A stretch of 64,000 nt of DNA. Origin: Lotus japonicus (Eukaryota; Streptophyta; Magnoliopsida; Fabales; Fabaceae). The stretch spans positions 65,115,984-65,179,983 of the forward strand of contig NC_080046.1 of the NCBI RefSeq assembly GCF_012489685.1, read 5' to 3'. This document shows positions 34,625 through 46,750 of the stretch, piece after piece; within the stretch, counting starts at the first letter, position 1, and each line of letters begins with the position of its first letter. The notes beneath the pieces are model-generated. The model did not search any database, had not been told where the DNA came from, and saw only the letters and a list, made by a program, of their open reading frames with translations. The translations under genes and the position numbers were made by a program.

Positions 34625-35504
34625 TGGAGATTGGAGATATCAGTGAAAATACACAAATGGTTGAACAAAAGATGCAAATGGGATATGGGAAAGCAGGATG
34701 AATGAAAATCCTCACATAGGAGAGTATTTATAGAGAAATTGCATAAATTAACTGACATACCTACAACTGATAGAGAGTTGTAGGTCATCATATGTTCTTG
34801 AATAAAAAATGTTCACTCCAAAAATCAAATTAAGTGAAAATAATCATGTGAACACAAATAAAGATGGATGAGAAGTACAAAAAAAATCAAAGAAAATCAG
34901 TAACATTCAAAGCGATTAAGACCGGTTACTGACCAAAGGATTGCTCATCCGCGATTTGCTCCTAGGGAATGCACTCATATGAGCAATGGAAGGAAGCAAA
35001 CACGCGATTTGACGGGAGCAGATGAGCAACTGAACTGTAGACATGGATGAGCAAGCAATAGAAGGAGCCAGCGAACGAAGATGACGACCTTGGATAGGAA
35101 ACGCGAGCTGTGATGGATGGGTGAGAATACACTCATATGACGTAGAAGAGGATGACCGGTGAGGGGAAAAAGGAAAAAAAAAGCAGGAAATCAGTAAAAA
35201 GAAGCAAAAGATCAGATGAACGGTGAAGATGAAAAACAAATTCAAAAAAGTAATAAAAGAAGGACAGATGGCGCAACGTGATTGGAGGTCTTGTAGGAAT
35301 AGTAAAAATCAAACTTGAGAATAAGAAGTAGTAGATTCCAATGAGAGCCATTAATCAAATCAGAAACAAAAACAACACCAGCATCAGAAAGAATATCATT
35401 TGGGGTGCTAAGAAAGGATATCGTCCTAGCCGTGCTCAGAATACTATTTGGGGTGCTAAGAAAGGATATCGTCCTAGCTATGCTTGGTCGAGTATTTTAA
35501 AGTT

Positions 35505-36803
35505 ACTACATATGTATCAGAAGCATAATTAATGTTTGAATTATTATTCATATTATTCATTTGAAGTATTTTAATTTCATCTTTTAGTAACTTATATTTT
35601 CATGGAAAAATTTTGTCTGAAAATATGATAGCCGACTGGTTGGCTAAATTTCGATCCAACTTAATAGCGTTTTGTTTTGTTATTTTATATGTTATTCCTT
35701 TAGAAGTAAAACCAAAAAAAAATTATTCCTTTAGAAGTGAAAATTCTGCTGCATAATTGTATTGTTTAATTTTCCGATATACCCAAAATATGTAAATCAC
35801 ATATATCCCATTTTGCTATGATATTGACCTTCACCTCAAAATTTGTCCCATTTCCGATCTAAATCATACATATCATGCATGTAACATACACAATAAAAAC
35901 AAAAACTCATGATAATAATGTAAAAATAGAAAATACATGTTAAAGCATAAGAAAACAAACAAATCCAATAGCCTATGTACAACTTGGCCTCCCCCCTCCC
36001 CCCACATAGAAAAGCACGCAATAATAGTGGATTAGATCAATTGAATTGGAAAACAATCAGGTGATTGATCTTATGAAAAATGATAAAAATGGTAATCTAT
36101 CCGTTTTAAAATTAATATCCACTTAGAGAGAAAAAAATTATTTCGTAGCCATATAATAACGATTTTAAAGAAGCATTAATTAATATATTTTTCATGCTTT
36201 AATGAGAAAAATAAATGAGGAGAGATAAAAATACACTTTAAAATATAAAATAGGAAAATAAATAATATGTTTTAAAAAAATTTGCAACATTAATTACAAT
36301 AAAATGTGAAAAATAAATGAGGAGAGATAAAAATACCCTTTAAAATATAAAATAGGAAAATAAATAATATGTTTTAAAAATTTGCAACATTAATTACATT
36401 TCTTAATGTGTTTATTTTTTTCAAGTCAAGTCAAAAATATATTAATTAATTAATGAAATGGTCAAATTAAAAAAAATATTTTTATTTGAATTTAATTAAT
36501 ATATAATATTTTATATTTTTTTTTTTGATACTCAAATGCAAGCATTAATTATTATTGTGAAATATATTTATTATTAATTTTTTATTATTTAAAATATTTA
36601 ATACAATAATTAATATTAATTTACTAATATTAAATATATTAATAAATATATTATAAAATAGTAAATATATATATATATATTTAATTATTGACCAATTGAG
36701 TTTTGAAATAAATTCAAACAAAAATCATTAATTATTGGAAATTAATGGAAGAATACAAGGAAATTGTTGGAGGACACAATGGTCATTTCAGATGAAATTC
36801 CTC
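35505..36803. other. AT-rich intergenic region with a tandem duplication
   Basis: This is very AT-rich. At 36206-36399 two units about 102 bp apart are nearly identical (GAAAAATAAATGAGGAGAGA and what follows). (TA)n occurs at about 36667-36680. No gene is seen. Confidence 0.65.
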
Positions 36804-37295
36804 ATATATAAATATTGGGAATTGGGAAGAGAGAAAAAACAGGGGTAGAGAGAGAAAGTAAGAACCTGTAATTAGGAAAACACAATTGTCAATTTGCTTC
36901 ATCGTCCATTTTTATTTTCTTTCGATAATTTTCTTGTTCTTGTCTCTGTCTCTGTCTCTGTCTCTTGAATGATACCTTCTTCTTCTTCTCACTTCAAACT
37001 TGAAACCCAACAAATATAATCCAAAAAAACTGAATTCCCCCAAAATTTCCGCCGGAAAACCGCTCTCGCCGCCGTGTCCGACGCCCAGAAGGTGGTTTTC
37101 GCTTCCCAATAGCCATTATCGTTCCGGTTGCCGGAGAGGGTGGTGGCTGTTTTATTTATTTATTTTATTTTTTCGTTTTTGACGAGGGCGGTGTTTGCTA
37201 ACGTGAGCCGGGTGCGCACGGTGTATGTTATTTTAAAAAAGTAAAGGTAGTGGTGGTTGTCGTTTTAATCAGGAGCGTACACGTGGACGGTGGTG
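36804..37295 (+). promoter_or_regulatory. TATA box and leader of the bromodomain gene
   Basis: A TATATAAATA box at 36805-36814 is followed by a purine- and CT-rich leader with a TCTCTG repeat at 36941-36965. This fits transcription starting near 36840. Short upstream ATGs occur before the main ATG at 37296. Confidence 0.5.
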
Positions 37296-40200
37296 ATGGG
37301 GACGGAGGAGGGGAATGGGAAATGGGGCACCTGGGAGGAGCTCATCCTCGGTGCGGCCGTTCTCCGCCACGGAACCCAAGACTGGAAGGTGGTCGCCGGC
37401 GAGCTCCGAGTCCGAACCCCTTGTCCTGATGCTTTTACTCCAGAGGTAAAATGGTAGTATTAATTAAATAATTATTTTTTCCTTTTTTTTTTTCAAAACA
37501 AAAATGGACTAAAAAGATTAAATTTCACTCACATTATCTTTTATTATACTTTTAATCCGAATTTTGCTGTTTATTCATTGTTATGTTTAGCAACGTATTT
37601 TTCTTAATAATGGGATATCCTCTTTAATCAGAACATCTTATATTATATTGAAGATAAAATATTTAATACTTATCTGTTTTATATTCGAAGAATATGGCAT
37701 TAAGCACATTTATATTTATTTTTTAATGATGGTTTAAGAAATAGGGGGAAAAAAAATCTTATGCTACCCCACTGTCTTATGTGCTATTCAAACGTTAGGA
37801 TAACCATAGTCAAGGACACTTGTATGGAGATACTTCATGTGAAGGGGTATAAATGGAAATCCATGTAACATAGGACATAAAGATAAGGACTAATAAAACA
37901 AAAAAGTACGTACCTTAGGAAATAAAATATAAAATATTTTGGAAATTTTTGCTTTTTAATTCCGAAGCGTCGCGGCTCATGAGCCATCTCTCTTGACTCA
38001 TTAATCTCATACTATAATAGTTACAATTAATATAATATTTATGCTATTAGTTAAAAACAATTTTTAAGAATGTTTTTTTGTTTAGTCAACGAATGTTTTG
38101 ACCGTTTTATGGGTCGTTATTATAAAAAATCAAAGATTGTGACATTATGCCACTAGTAAAAGTCATGGACCATGGTGCTAAGTAAAGAATATTTGTTAGT
38201 TACTTATGATCATGAAAAAGTGTTTTTTAGAGTGACGATTGGGTGGGTGACACGTGTCAATTGTTCTTCACAATCACAGGTGCTGACCACTTAGTCGAAA
38301 AATGTAACACTATCTATATACAATTGTTTGTACATCATCACTTGCACATGGTCACTGTCTCACTGAGGTGGCACACAACCTTTTGTTTTGTTTGTTATAT
38401 GAAGAATGATGAATCTTTATGATCATGCCCTTTCTGTATAGCATGTCCAGGTAAATAAAGAAATTGTTTTAATTATAAAAAATTAAAAATAATTCATTTT
38501 TTTGGCCAAACTTCTTTTTGTGCTTGCTTCTTGTTGTTTAACTCAATTTACATATCTGAGAACTTAGCCTGATAGATTGATAGTTTTAATGAAATTAGCA
38601 TAATACATTTGGGTTTAAATTTACTCCTTAAAATTTGTGTTCTTCTTTGCCTCATGGTGGTTACTTAATTGTAGTTGATATATTACTTTTGTAGAATTGT
38701 GAAGCCAAGTATGAAGAATTTCTAAAGCGGTATTCTGGGAGCACGTAAGCAGAAGATTTCATTTGAAGCTTTATAATGAAATACCCTTTGAAGGTTTCCT
38801 ACAAGTTTTATAATGTCTCTCATTGTATTATGGTAAAATGGCGTTCTCAGGGCTTGGTATGAGGAGCTTAAGAAGGCTAGAATAGCAGAGCTGAAGAGAG
38901 CTCTGGAGCAATCTGATAAAAAGATTGGGTTAGTTGCGTGGTTATCTGTCTCTTCAAGCTGAGATTTTCCGTAAGAGGACAAGAAAGTAATGATAACATG
39001 TTTGGTTTCATGATTTGCGCAAAATCCAAGACACGTCTCAGAACCTAAGACTGTAGCTTCTAATCAGAACTGATTTTAGAGCATTGAAATGTGGAACCAA
39101 ACATGCTATTATTCCTATATACTACAAGTGTTTTCCCTAAATGAATTGTCCATGAAATGTTATAGGTCATGACCAACAAGTGGTCCTTTAGAATGGACAG
39201 TCCATATACTATGCTTTTTTAGCTTAGTTTATAATTATCTTTGTTTCAGGGCTCTTGAGTCGAAGCTTGAATCCCTCAAGGCTGAGAAGAATGAAAAAAT
39301 AGATGATCGTCATGTTGAAAATGGCTCAGGAAGTCCAGCATCACATGAACCTTCACAGAAGTTGGAGAGAGTTGAATCTTCCAATAAAGAGCTTTCGAAG
39401 GATGGGCTATCTGCTGGGAGTTTCACGCATGAAACCAGGACAACAAACTGGTCTCCTGAACGCCAGGTTCCAGCCGAGGATACCGAGACTAAGCCTGAAG
39501 CTTCACACTCTAGTGAGCAGGTTAAAGTTTTGAATGTAGATAACTTGACAAATACTATTTATGAGGGACAAGTAGGAAGTCTGAAGAAAAGAAGAGGAAA
39601 GAGGAAGAGGAAGGATTGTGGCAGAAATATTAAGGAAGCAGCAAGTATGGGAGAAAGTGACTTATTGGATTCAGCTGATGTAGTGTCCTTGTGTAAAGAA
39701 AGTTCTACCAGCAACTATGATGAAGTTGCCAAGTCTTCTGGTGTAGATGATCAAATCAAGAACTTGAAAAAGACTGGGGCAGGAGAAATAATGGAGATGT
39801 TAGATTCTATTTTCGAAACTCAAGGAGCCTCCGCCTTCCGACGCAGACTTGATAGTCAGGTATGTTTGATTAAAAAGTCTCATCTTATCCATTTGTAGCT
39901 AGTTTCTAAGCTTCTCACCATAAATTTTTGAATGATAGGTCCAGTAGCTCTAGACTTAGCTAGTTACTTGTATAAATGGATTTTGACTTTTACCAAGTGG
40001 CTAGTGATTGTTGTTGTTGTTCTCTAGGGTGTGCTTGTTATGGTATCTTCTAGTTGCGTGTTTAGTGTTGTTAGAATTGGTTTTGGTAAAATTAATTATG
40101 GTGGAAGTGACTTAAGATGGGTTGAAAGAGAAGTGGTTTATGTTGGGATATGTTTATGGGAAAAGTTATTTGTATAGAGTAGTGTTGTAAAATCCAATGA

Positions 40201-40794
40201 TTAAAGGCATTATGCAGTTATTGAATCATTTGTGTATTCCTATGACAGAAGAGAGGAAAGTACAAGAAGATGATCCGGCGGCACATGGACTTCGACACCA
40301 TAAGGTCAAGGATTAGCGACAAAACAATCAAGTCAGCTAGAGAACTTTTCCGGGACCTGCTGCTACTGGCTAACAATGCTCTAGTCTTCTACTCCAAGAG
40401 CACTCGCGTGTATAAATCTGCTATGCTGCTAAGAGACCTTGTCACCAAAAAAATGAGGGAGACTTCCAAGGGTATTAGCAGCAGCAAAGTCACCACCACC
40501 TCCGAGGCTAATGAGTCTTCAAAATTACCTGTGCAAAATCCTCGTGTGAAACCAAGAAGTGTACGCCCGGGTAACAGAAAAATTGTTGCTAAGGCAACTG
40601 GTGGCAACAACTCTGCATCTGGGGTGTCTGATGGAGCTAAGAAACCCTGTAAAGTTGATTCTCCTTCCCCAGTGGAATCCTTAACTGTTAAGAAGAAAGC
40701 TTTTGGTCGACCGAAAAAGGTTGGACGTGGAACCGCAGGACCAAAGCCTGCAACACCATTGAAAGGGAAGAAAAGAGTTAGAACAAAGGGATAG
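37296..40794 (+). CDS. SANT/MYB-like and bromodomain nuclear protein
   Basis: This is a probable chromatin-associated protein of the plant DNA-binding bromodomain family. Exons 37296-37445, 38695-38744, 38851-38928, 39250-39859 and 40249-40794 give 477 codons. The N-terminus (KWGTWEELILGAAVLRHGTQ, DWKVVAGEL) is a SANT/MYB-like helical segment. A coiled, Lys/Glu-rich part (AWYEELKKARIAELKRALEQ) follows, then a basic nuclear-localisation-like cluster (KKRRGKRKRKD). The bromodomain spans about residues 270-360, with RRHMDFDTIRSRI and the acetyl-lysine-pocket segment LANNALVFYSKSTRVY. Bromodomains bind acetylated histone lysines; the conserved Asn in NNAL is present. The tail is Lys/Pro-rich and AT-hook-like (KKAFGRPKKVGRGTAG). 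The start is supported by the SANT segment beginning nine codons in. Confidence 0.88.
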
Positions 40795-42130
40795 TTTTTT
40801 CTTGTGTTTGGATACCAGTTGAATGCTACACAAACAAACTTTATCCATAAGAAGAGTTGCGCTCACTTTTTGTTGTCTCGAAGTGAGTGCTAACATCCGT
40901 TTGCACCCGTGTCTATAGGTATCCAAACATAGCTTTAGACAATAGGTCTGGTTCTTTGTACAAAGGTTTTTCCTTTTGGGTTAGAACTTTTTTGTTTGCT
41001 TTAGTGAAGGACAAAGGTTCATGCATCATCTAGAGGAATTCGGGTAAGGTGCAAGAGGGAACTAACTACAACAAATGTATGAAATAGTTCTAAATTATAG
41101 TTAACTTATGAGGATAAGTTTATTAATGTAGTCTTTTGATTTTGTTTCTTGCCAGCATCTAATTTCTTCTTGTAAATTGTTAGTGACAGAAACTTTTTTT
41201 AGTGCAGTAGTTAGCAGTAAGGTTTGAATATATAATTTCATACAAGTTATTTAAGTTCTCATGAGTACTATAATTCTAGTCACTTGTTGTAAGTACGAAT
41301 GTTGAAGGTAGCAAAGGTGAAGTGTACTAATTGAATGGATGGGAAGTGATCCATGAGCATGTGTCCTTATTGAAAATCAAAATAGGTTTGTCATTGCAGG
41401 GAAGTATTACATTTAAAATTTAACTCTGCCGGTGAAGTTCACTATAGGATATGCAACTTCATAACTAAAATGTATGCAAGTTTTAACAAAAAAATATTAG
41501 TTAGGATTACAGGTGATGATTTGGATGGTGGAATGCTTTTAGGTTTAGGTTTGGATGGTGGACTATTGTTATTTGTTGATTTAGTACTTATTTAGTTATT
41601 AAAAATAGCATAACTAGATCATGTCACCTTTGGAATGCCCATATGTGCTTGTTTATAATAGTACATGTTTGATTGCCTTTAAATCTCGAGTTCGAGTTTT
41701 GTGTATGGAAAAAACTTCTGCAGAGAGAGCTAAATGTACTAAGAAGTGGATACTTGCATTAAAAATTTGTCACCCTGAATTATGGTGATTCTAAAATAGA
41801 AAATAAAGTGATTTTAATTGGATCATGTCACCCTTGGTGTTGGGTTGCCAAGTTTCATGTAGTGTGGGTCACAGCAGTTATAAGTGGCTTATTAGCGTGG
41901 TCCGGGATTTGAATTTTTTTTTGGTCCAACGGGGTTTCATTGGGCTGGAAAAGTCATGGGCCATGTGAAGAGTGAGTTGTTTCCATTGTTTATGATTTAG
42001 GATTTAGGGTTATTGTGTTTGAGATTTTAATCTCGTTTATCTGTATTTTATATTTATACAAACAGTAAACCTTCCAATCCTATGTTCTCTCAAACACTGC
42101 TAAGAATTGGACTGAGGAGGAGATTGAGAA
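40795..42130. other. 3' flank and intergenic DNA, no gene seen
   Basis: This covers the 3' untranslated region of the bromodomain gene and then spacer. The word GATCATGTCACC occurs twice (about 41620 and 41822) and a TTTGGATGGTGGA duplication lies near 41520-41565. I see nothing assignable. Confidence 0.5.
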
Positions 42131-42132
42131 AA

Positions 42133-43155
42133 TGTAACGCCCCGATTTCTCGGGTGTCACACAGTAACCAACTAATACAATTTTCGTAAAGAATTTTTGT
42201 CGTTTAATTAATTACTCTTGAATTAATGACAAAAATTCAATTTTACGAAATCTTGAAACTTAACCATTTTATCGTGCGGAAATAATCGTCAACGTAAACC
42301 TCGAAATTTATTAATCAACAGAAAAGTATGAAATAATTATCCAAAAGAAACTTCACCGTAAATTACATCAATTTTAAAAAAAAATGATCCAACTGAAAAG
42401 TAAACTAAAAGTTCAGTGTCACTCGGACTCTCAACCCTAAAGAAAAGTGGAAGTCCCTCAACCCATGTCCCTACTCCTCTGACTCATCATCTTCCCCTCT
42501 CTCTCGCGTCTTCTTTCTCTCCTTTCTCAACTCTTTCTTTTCTTTTGGGGAGGAAAGAGAGACCGCGAGAGAGAAAGGCAAAGGGATCGAGGAAGAGGAA
42601 ATGTTTCGAGCAAGAGAGTAGGAGCAAGGGATCAACTTCTTCAATCTCCATCTTTTCTTCACAATCCTAAGGCTAAGGTGAGGGCTGATCTAGTTTGGTA
42701 GAGTCTAGGAGATTGCATGTTTGAAATCTCATGATTTTATGTGGAAGGTTGAGAATTTGGGTGATCTCTAACACGAGGGGTTTGTATGTATGATTGAGAA
42801 TTCCTTCCATGCAAGTTTAGAATGAAAATGTTCTGTTTTATCATGCCATTTTACATGATGCCTTGATCCATGATGATTTTATGTCAAAACCTTGCTATTT
42901 TCACCATATATGCCTAGATCTGAATTATGGTCATTAACATGTGTTAGATCTGGTTAATTGTTGATGTTTAATATTGGAAACCTTGCTGGAATTTGACATA
43001 TGAGACTTGATCAAGCATGAACAAAAAAATTGAAAACCCTAGGCCATAAATGAGCCACGGAGTACTAATCAACGTTTCACTTTTAATTTTGCACAATCAT
43101 CATTCTCAAACACATCTGAATTAAATAGTTATAGATCAATTATGCAAAAAAAAAA
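42133..43155 (+). mobile_element. Possible LTR remnant (TGTAACGCCCCG start)
   Basis: TGTAACGCCCCGATTTCTCG at 42133 is the kind of LTR start common in plant Ty3/gypsy elements. The following AT-rich DNA has no protein. I find no matching second LTR, no TG...CA end and no target duplication, so this would be a truncated or solo LTR whose 3' boundary is unknown. The CT-rich and AG-rich stretch at 42470-42660 could be part of it. Confidence 0.35.
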
Positions 43156-44094
43156 GGCTTAATTGCATTTTTGGTTCCCCACGAATGATAAATGTGCATT
43201 TTTTGTCCTAAACGTTTGAAAATAGCAGAATCAGTCCCACACGTTTGTCTCCGTTAGCGTTTTTGGTCCCCTCCGTTAAAATTCTAACAGAAGTTACTTA
43301 TTGCACCCCATTTTACTATTCTCACCCCTCACTGGGACTATAAATGCACATTTATCATTCGTGGGGGACCAAAAATGCAATTAAGCCTAAAAAATAAAAA
43401 AACCAAGAAACCCACCAACCACTTCTTCTTCTCCATCAAGTTCTTAAATGATTAGAGAAATATTTCCTTTTAATGATCCACAATGGTTTCCACTTCTTGT
43501 TGGCATCACTGTATTAAATTAAAATTATGGTACATGTTTACAGCATTTGTCATGGGAATCACCATGAAAAGGGGCTAGCTCCTAGCAAAAATATTTCATT
43601 TTCCACATTTTTTATCCATTCACACACATGGTTGCAAGTCTTTATTGCCAGGGCCTGCAAGTACTCATCATGCACAAACATGTGAGATACGCAGTGTTAG
43701 TTTTCAAACTCATACTTATTTTTTCTTACAGGTTCTCATTGGAAGTTAATGATGAACCTACACCTGCGTATGGACAAGTAACATAGCATAAGGAGAGATG
43801 AGAATTGGGAGAAGAAGAATAAGAAGAAGTGGTTGATGAGTTTCTTGGTTTTTTTATTTTTTAAACTTAATTACACTTTTGGTCCCCACGAATGATAAAT
43901 GTGCATTTCTGGTCCTAGTGAGGGGTGATAATAGTAAAATGGGGGTGCAATAAGTAACTTCTGTTAGAATTTTAACGGAGGGACCAAAAATGCTAACGGA
44001 GACAAACGTGTGGGACTGATTCTGCTATTTTCAAACGTTTAGGACCAAAAATGCACATTTGTTATTTGTGGGGGACCAAAAGTGCAATTAAGCC
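43156..44094. mobile_element. Foldback element with palindromic arms (GGCTTAATTGCA ends)
   Basis: The two arms, about 285 bp each (43156-43440 and about 43800-44094), are inverted copies of each other. Each arm is itself nearly palindromic: 43156-43387 begins GGCTTAATTGCATTTTTGGT and ends with its complement. The shape is therefore a hairpin within a hairpin. Middle sequence 43440-43800 has no gene. Flanks are A-rich, so a 9-bp target duplication cannot be judged. The GGCTTAATT start is like that of the Mutator-like elements in this window. Confidence 0.75.
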
Positions 44095-44316
44095 AAAATA
44101 AAATTAAGAATGAAAGAAGAAGAATGGGCTGCATTCCGTGATGGGTAGTATTTATTTATTTATTTATCTGTGGCTGACCACTTTAAAACCTTAATTTGGT
44201 GCATGTGTGAGTGACCATATCACATGAAGAGTGTGGGTTGACATTTACTTCGTGTGATTAATTGTGACGAAATTAAAGGATCAATCTCCCCTGTCTATTT
44301 TTGAATATACTAATAA

Positions 44317-44862
44317 CTAGATATTATTCCCGTGCGTTGCACGGGTTTACTTACAATATTTTTTAACATTATTATAGTTTAAATAAATAAATAAATATTT
44401 TTTAATTATAATTGTAATTAAACCGTGTTAAGACATTTCAATAAATATTATTAGATTTTTTTGTAAAAATAATTAATATTACTCAAATTTTATTATTGAT
44501 ATTTAATTATTAGCATAGAAATGATTTTTAGAAATAACAAAATTTATGAAAAATTATTATTAGATATTTTTTCAATAATGCACATATATGTTATAGTTAA
44601 CTTTAAATTCATTTTAGCGGTGCTTTTTAATTTTAAAACTATTTATCTACATTATTTATTAAAAAATATTATTTTATTATTAACTAATTTTAATTTTTAA
44701 TATTTGTCAAATGCAAAACTAAAGAAAATTTCAGTTTTTTTTAACAAAATTAATTTTTAATATTGACAATAATTTTTTTTAGTTTTTAATTTGAGAATTA
44801 TATGGTTTAATGCGTTTAATACTCTTTGCTAATGAGTTTAATGCAAAAGCTCAAGTGAGCTT

Positions 44863-44896
<34 letters not shown>
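44317..44896 (-). mobile_element. Short non-autonomous Helitron
   Basis: On the minus strand the 5' end is A|TCTATATATATA (the TA run at 44867-44894). The 3' end is hairpin CCCGTGCAACGCACGGG, eight bases of spacer (AATAATAT), then CTAG|T. The hairpin is almost the same as that of the 4.16-kb Helitron at 31176, so the two belong to related families. It is 580 bp, AT-rich, with no coding sequence. Confidence 0.8.
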
Positions 44897-44906
44897 TTTT
44901 GAAAGT

Positions 44907-45063
44907 GATTAATTTTTATGCATACCATCATTCAATCACAACTATTTATTTTCTATTTTATATGCTATTAAATTTAAAATTAATTGTAAACTAATAAAAT
45001 GGAGGGATGTGATTGAAGGATGGTGTAAAACTTATTTACACCGTCGATACATAAAAATTAATC
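44907..45063. mobile_element. Palindromic MITE next to the Helitron
   Basis: The ends GATTAATTTTTATGCATACC and its approximate complement near 45030-45063 form an imperfect inverted repeat, with GATTGAAGGATGGTGTAAA matching CATACCATCATTCAATCAC inside. It is non-coding, and its exact ends are uncertain. Confidence 0.55.
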
Positions 45064-45070
45064 TCATTTT

Positions 45071-46740
45071 GAAAATATAATTTGGTTAATCAATCAATCC
45101 CCTAATAAAAAGGGAGAATCTGGGGTGGGTTTGGTGAGGTTGGTTCCCTACCCCAACACCTTTTCAATAATTCTGCTGCAGATTAATTTTGAGTGGTGAG
45201 GGTCCAACTACTGTTATTTACCAAATTAATTTTGAGATTATATAATGGAGCTGCATTTACAAAACTTGAACCGATACATCGTATATTTGTAAAGTGGTGC
45301 AGTGAACTTCTAGCTGGAGATTAATGTGAAATGCAGGTGGCATCATGTTAATGCAGGACATTATATTAATATAGCTTTTGTCGTCAAACTCATTTTAGAA
45401 AAGTATTTTCCCTCATTCATGTGATTGAAAATTTTGCAGAAATAGGTATATTGTTTTTTTTTTTGAACTTAAATAGGTATATTGTTGGTTTTGCTACAAT
45501 TGGATTCTTTTGAATTAATGGCATCAACAACAGAGTTTATTAGCTCAATTATTTTTCACTAGTTGGAATATTTTACTTTTTTTTACATATTATCGTAAAA
45601 TAATATAATAAATCAAAATGCGCACATTGTGATTGAACAACCACCGTTGGTTTGTGAATTGTGACCCTAGAAAATGTCAAGCACTAGGATTTGTGAAAGA
45701 AGAAGAAGAAGCATGAAGGTCAAGAATTTACTATTATAATAAGAAGGCTTTGTTTAAGACGCTGGCATGATTAACATAACCCTTATTTTAAGCAATTATT
45801 TATCACAAAAAAATTTCACAGCAACACGTACCCTATTATCCACGTCTTTTCCTTTCATGAAGATTTTTTCAAAGTATGAGCTCACATTCTCAGTAGTAAT
45901 ATTTTAGGGAATATTATTATTATTATTAATAGAAATGCTATATTTTAGTTAAAATGCCAAAACATGTTTTTGTTGGAGATTAATATCTCATTTCACACTC
46001 GGCACATCAAGTGATAGAGACTTACGACTAAATTTTTTCCATTTACGGTTTGACATATTTTTACATTTTTCAAAATCAGTTCTAATTACCGTAAAGAAAT
46101 AAGTACAACGTGTTTAGAGATTGCAATTAACCAGTGGATTGGCTAGCCAGAAGATGGGCTTCTTCCCCGTCGGTGTCCTGGTGTTTGTTGGAGGCTCCGT
46201 CTTGAGACTTAGAGATCCTCATTTTGAAGGATCGTTTATCGATTCCGTATTTGTTTTTATTCCTTTTACTGTTAGTTTTCCGATATATCAAATGAAAGAG
46301 GTAAGTACAAACCAACGAATTACTAATTTAAATGGTACATGTTTGGTTGCTTAGATATTAATATCTCATCTCGCACTCAGCACACCAAGTAGTAGAGGCA
46401 CACTCAACACACCAAGTAGTAAGGGCGAGAGCGCGAGGCCGACTACTGAACTTTGAATTAATCCAAATATAGATATTTTTGACTCGAACATGATTACGAT
46501 ATACTTATAAGGAAAATAAAGGTAAATACAGGGTGTGAATGGCTGGAACAACAATATTTGATTTTGAAATGGAAAGAAATAATGGAAAAGTAATAAGTGT
46601 ATCTAAAATCAAGGATGGATTTTTAAAAATTTGGAAATGCAAAGTGAGAGAAAGGAATCAAATGAAATGAGAGTGTGCAGAGTGCAGAAGAAGTGGGGAT
46701 TAAACAAGAGGGTTGAGTGTGACTGTGTCTGTGTCCTTTA
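45071..46740. other. Intergenic DNA, no gene seen
   Basis: This is AT-rich spacer. Segments around AGATTAATATCTCATTTCAC (about 45979) and AGATATTAATATCTCATCTC (about 46354) are related to each other over about 60 bp, suggesting old repeat copies. I see no coding sequence or RNA gene. Confidence 0.5.
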
Positions 46741-46750
46741 CTCCTTCCTA

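Larger units (their letters stand above)
31176..35335 (-). mobile_element. Helitron (4.16 kb, non-autonomous)
   Basis: On the minus strand the 5' end is A|TCTACTACTTC and the 3' end is a hairpin CCCGTGCATCGCACGGG, about 15 bases of spacer, then CTAG|T. Insertion is between A and T with no target duplication, as known for Helitrons. Leaving the element out restores a continuous LINE reading frame across the site, which confirms both ends. No Rep/helicase gene is seen. The interior is mostly AT-rich, with a tandem duplication at about 32512-32667 and a short open frame at 34388-34624. Confidence 0.85.
29984..35492 (-). mobile_element. 5'-truncated, 5'-inverted LINE interrupted by a Helitron
   Basis: The LINE copy is on the minus strand, with an A tract at its 3' end (T at 29982-29991 on the plus strand). 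It is bounded by a 12-bp duplication TATTTTAAAGTT (29972-29983 and 35493-35504). From the 3' end inward it encodes RNase H, then the zinc-binding domain, then DLINGSHWNNNLIEFAL once the Helitron at 31176-35335 is left out. The last piece, about 35391-35492, is inverted: the plus strand encodes AKKGYRPSYAWSS, a segment that in LINEs lies upstream of the zinc-binding region. LINE sequence without the Helitron is about 1.35 kb. Reverse-transcriptase catalytic motifs are absent. Confidence 0.85.

Noticed and set aside
35341..35532. Plus-strand open frame of 63 codons taken at first as a small gene with an IWGAKKGYRPS repeat
   Set aside because: Most of it is the inverted 5' piece of the LINE plus the target duplication; its last codons lie in host DNA.
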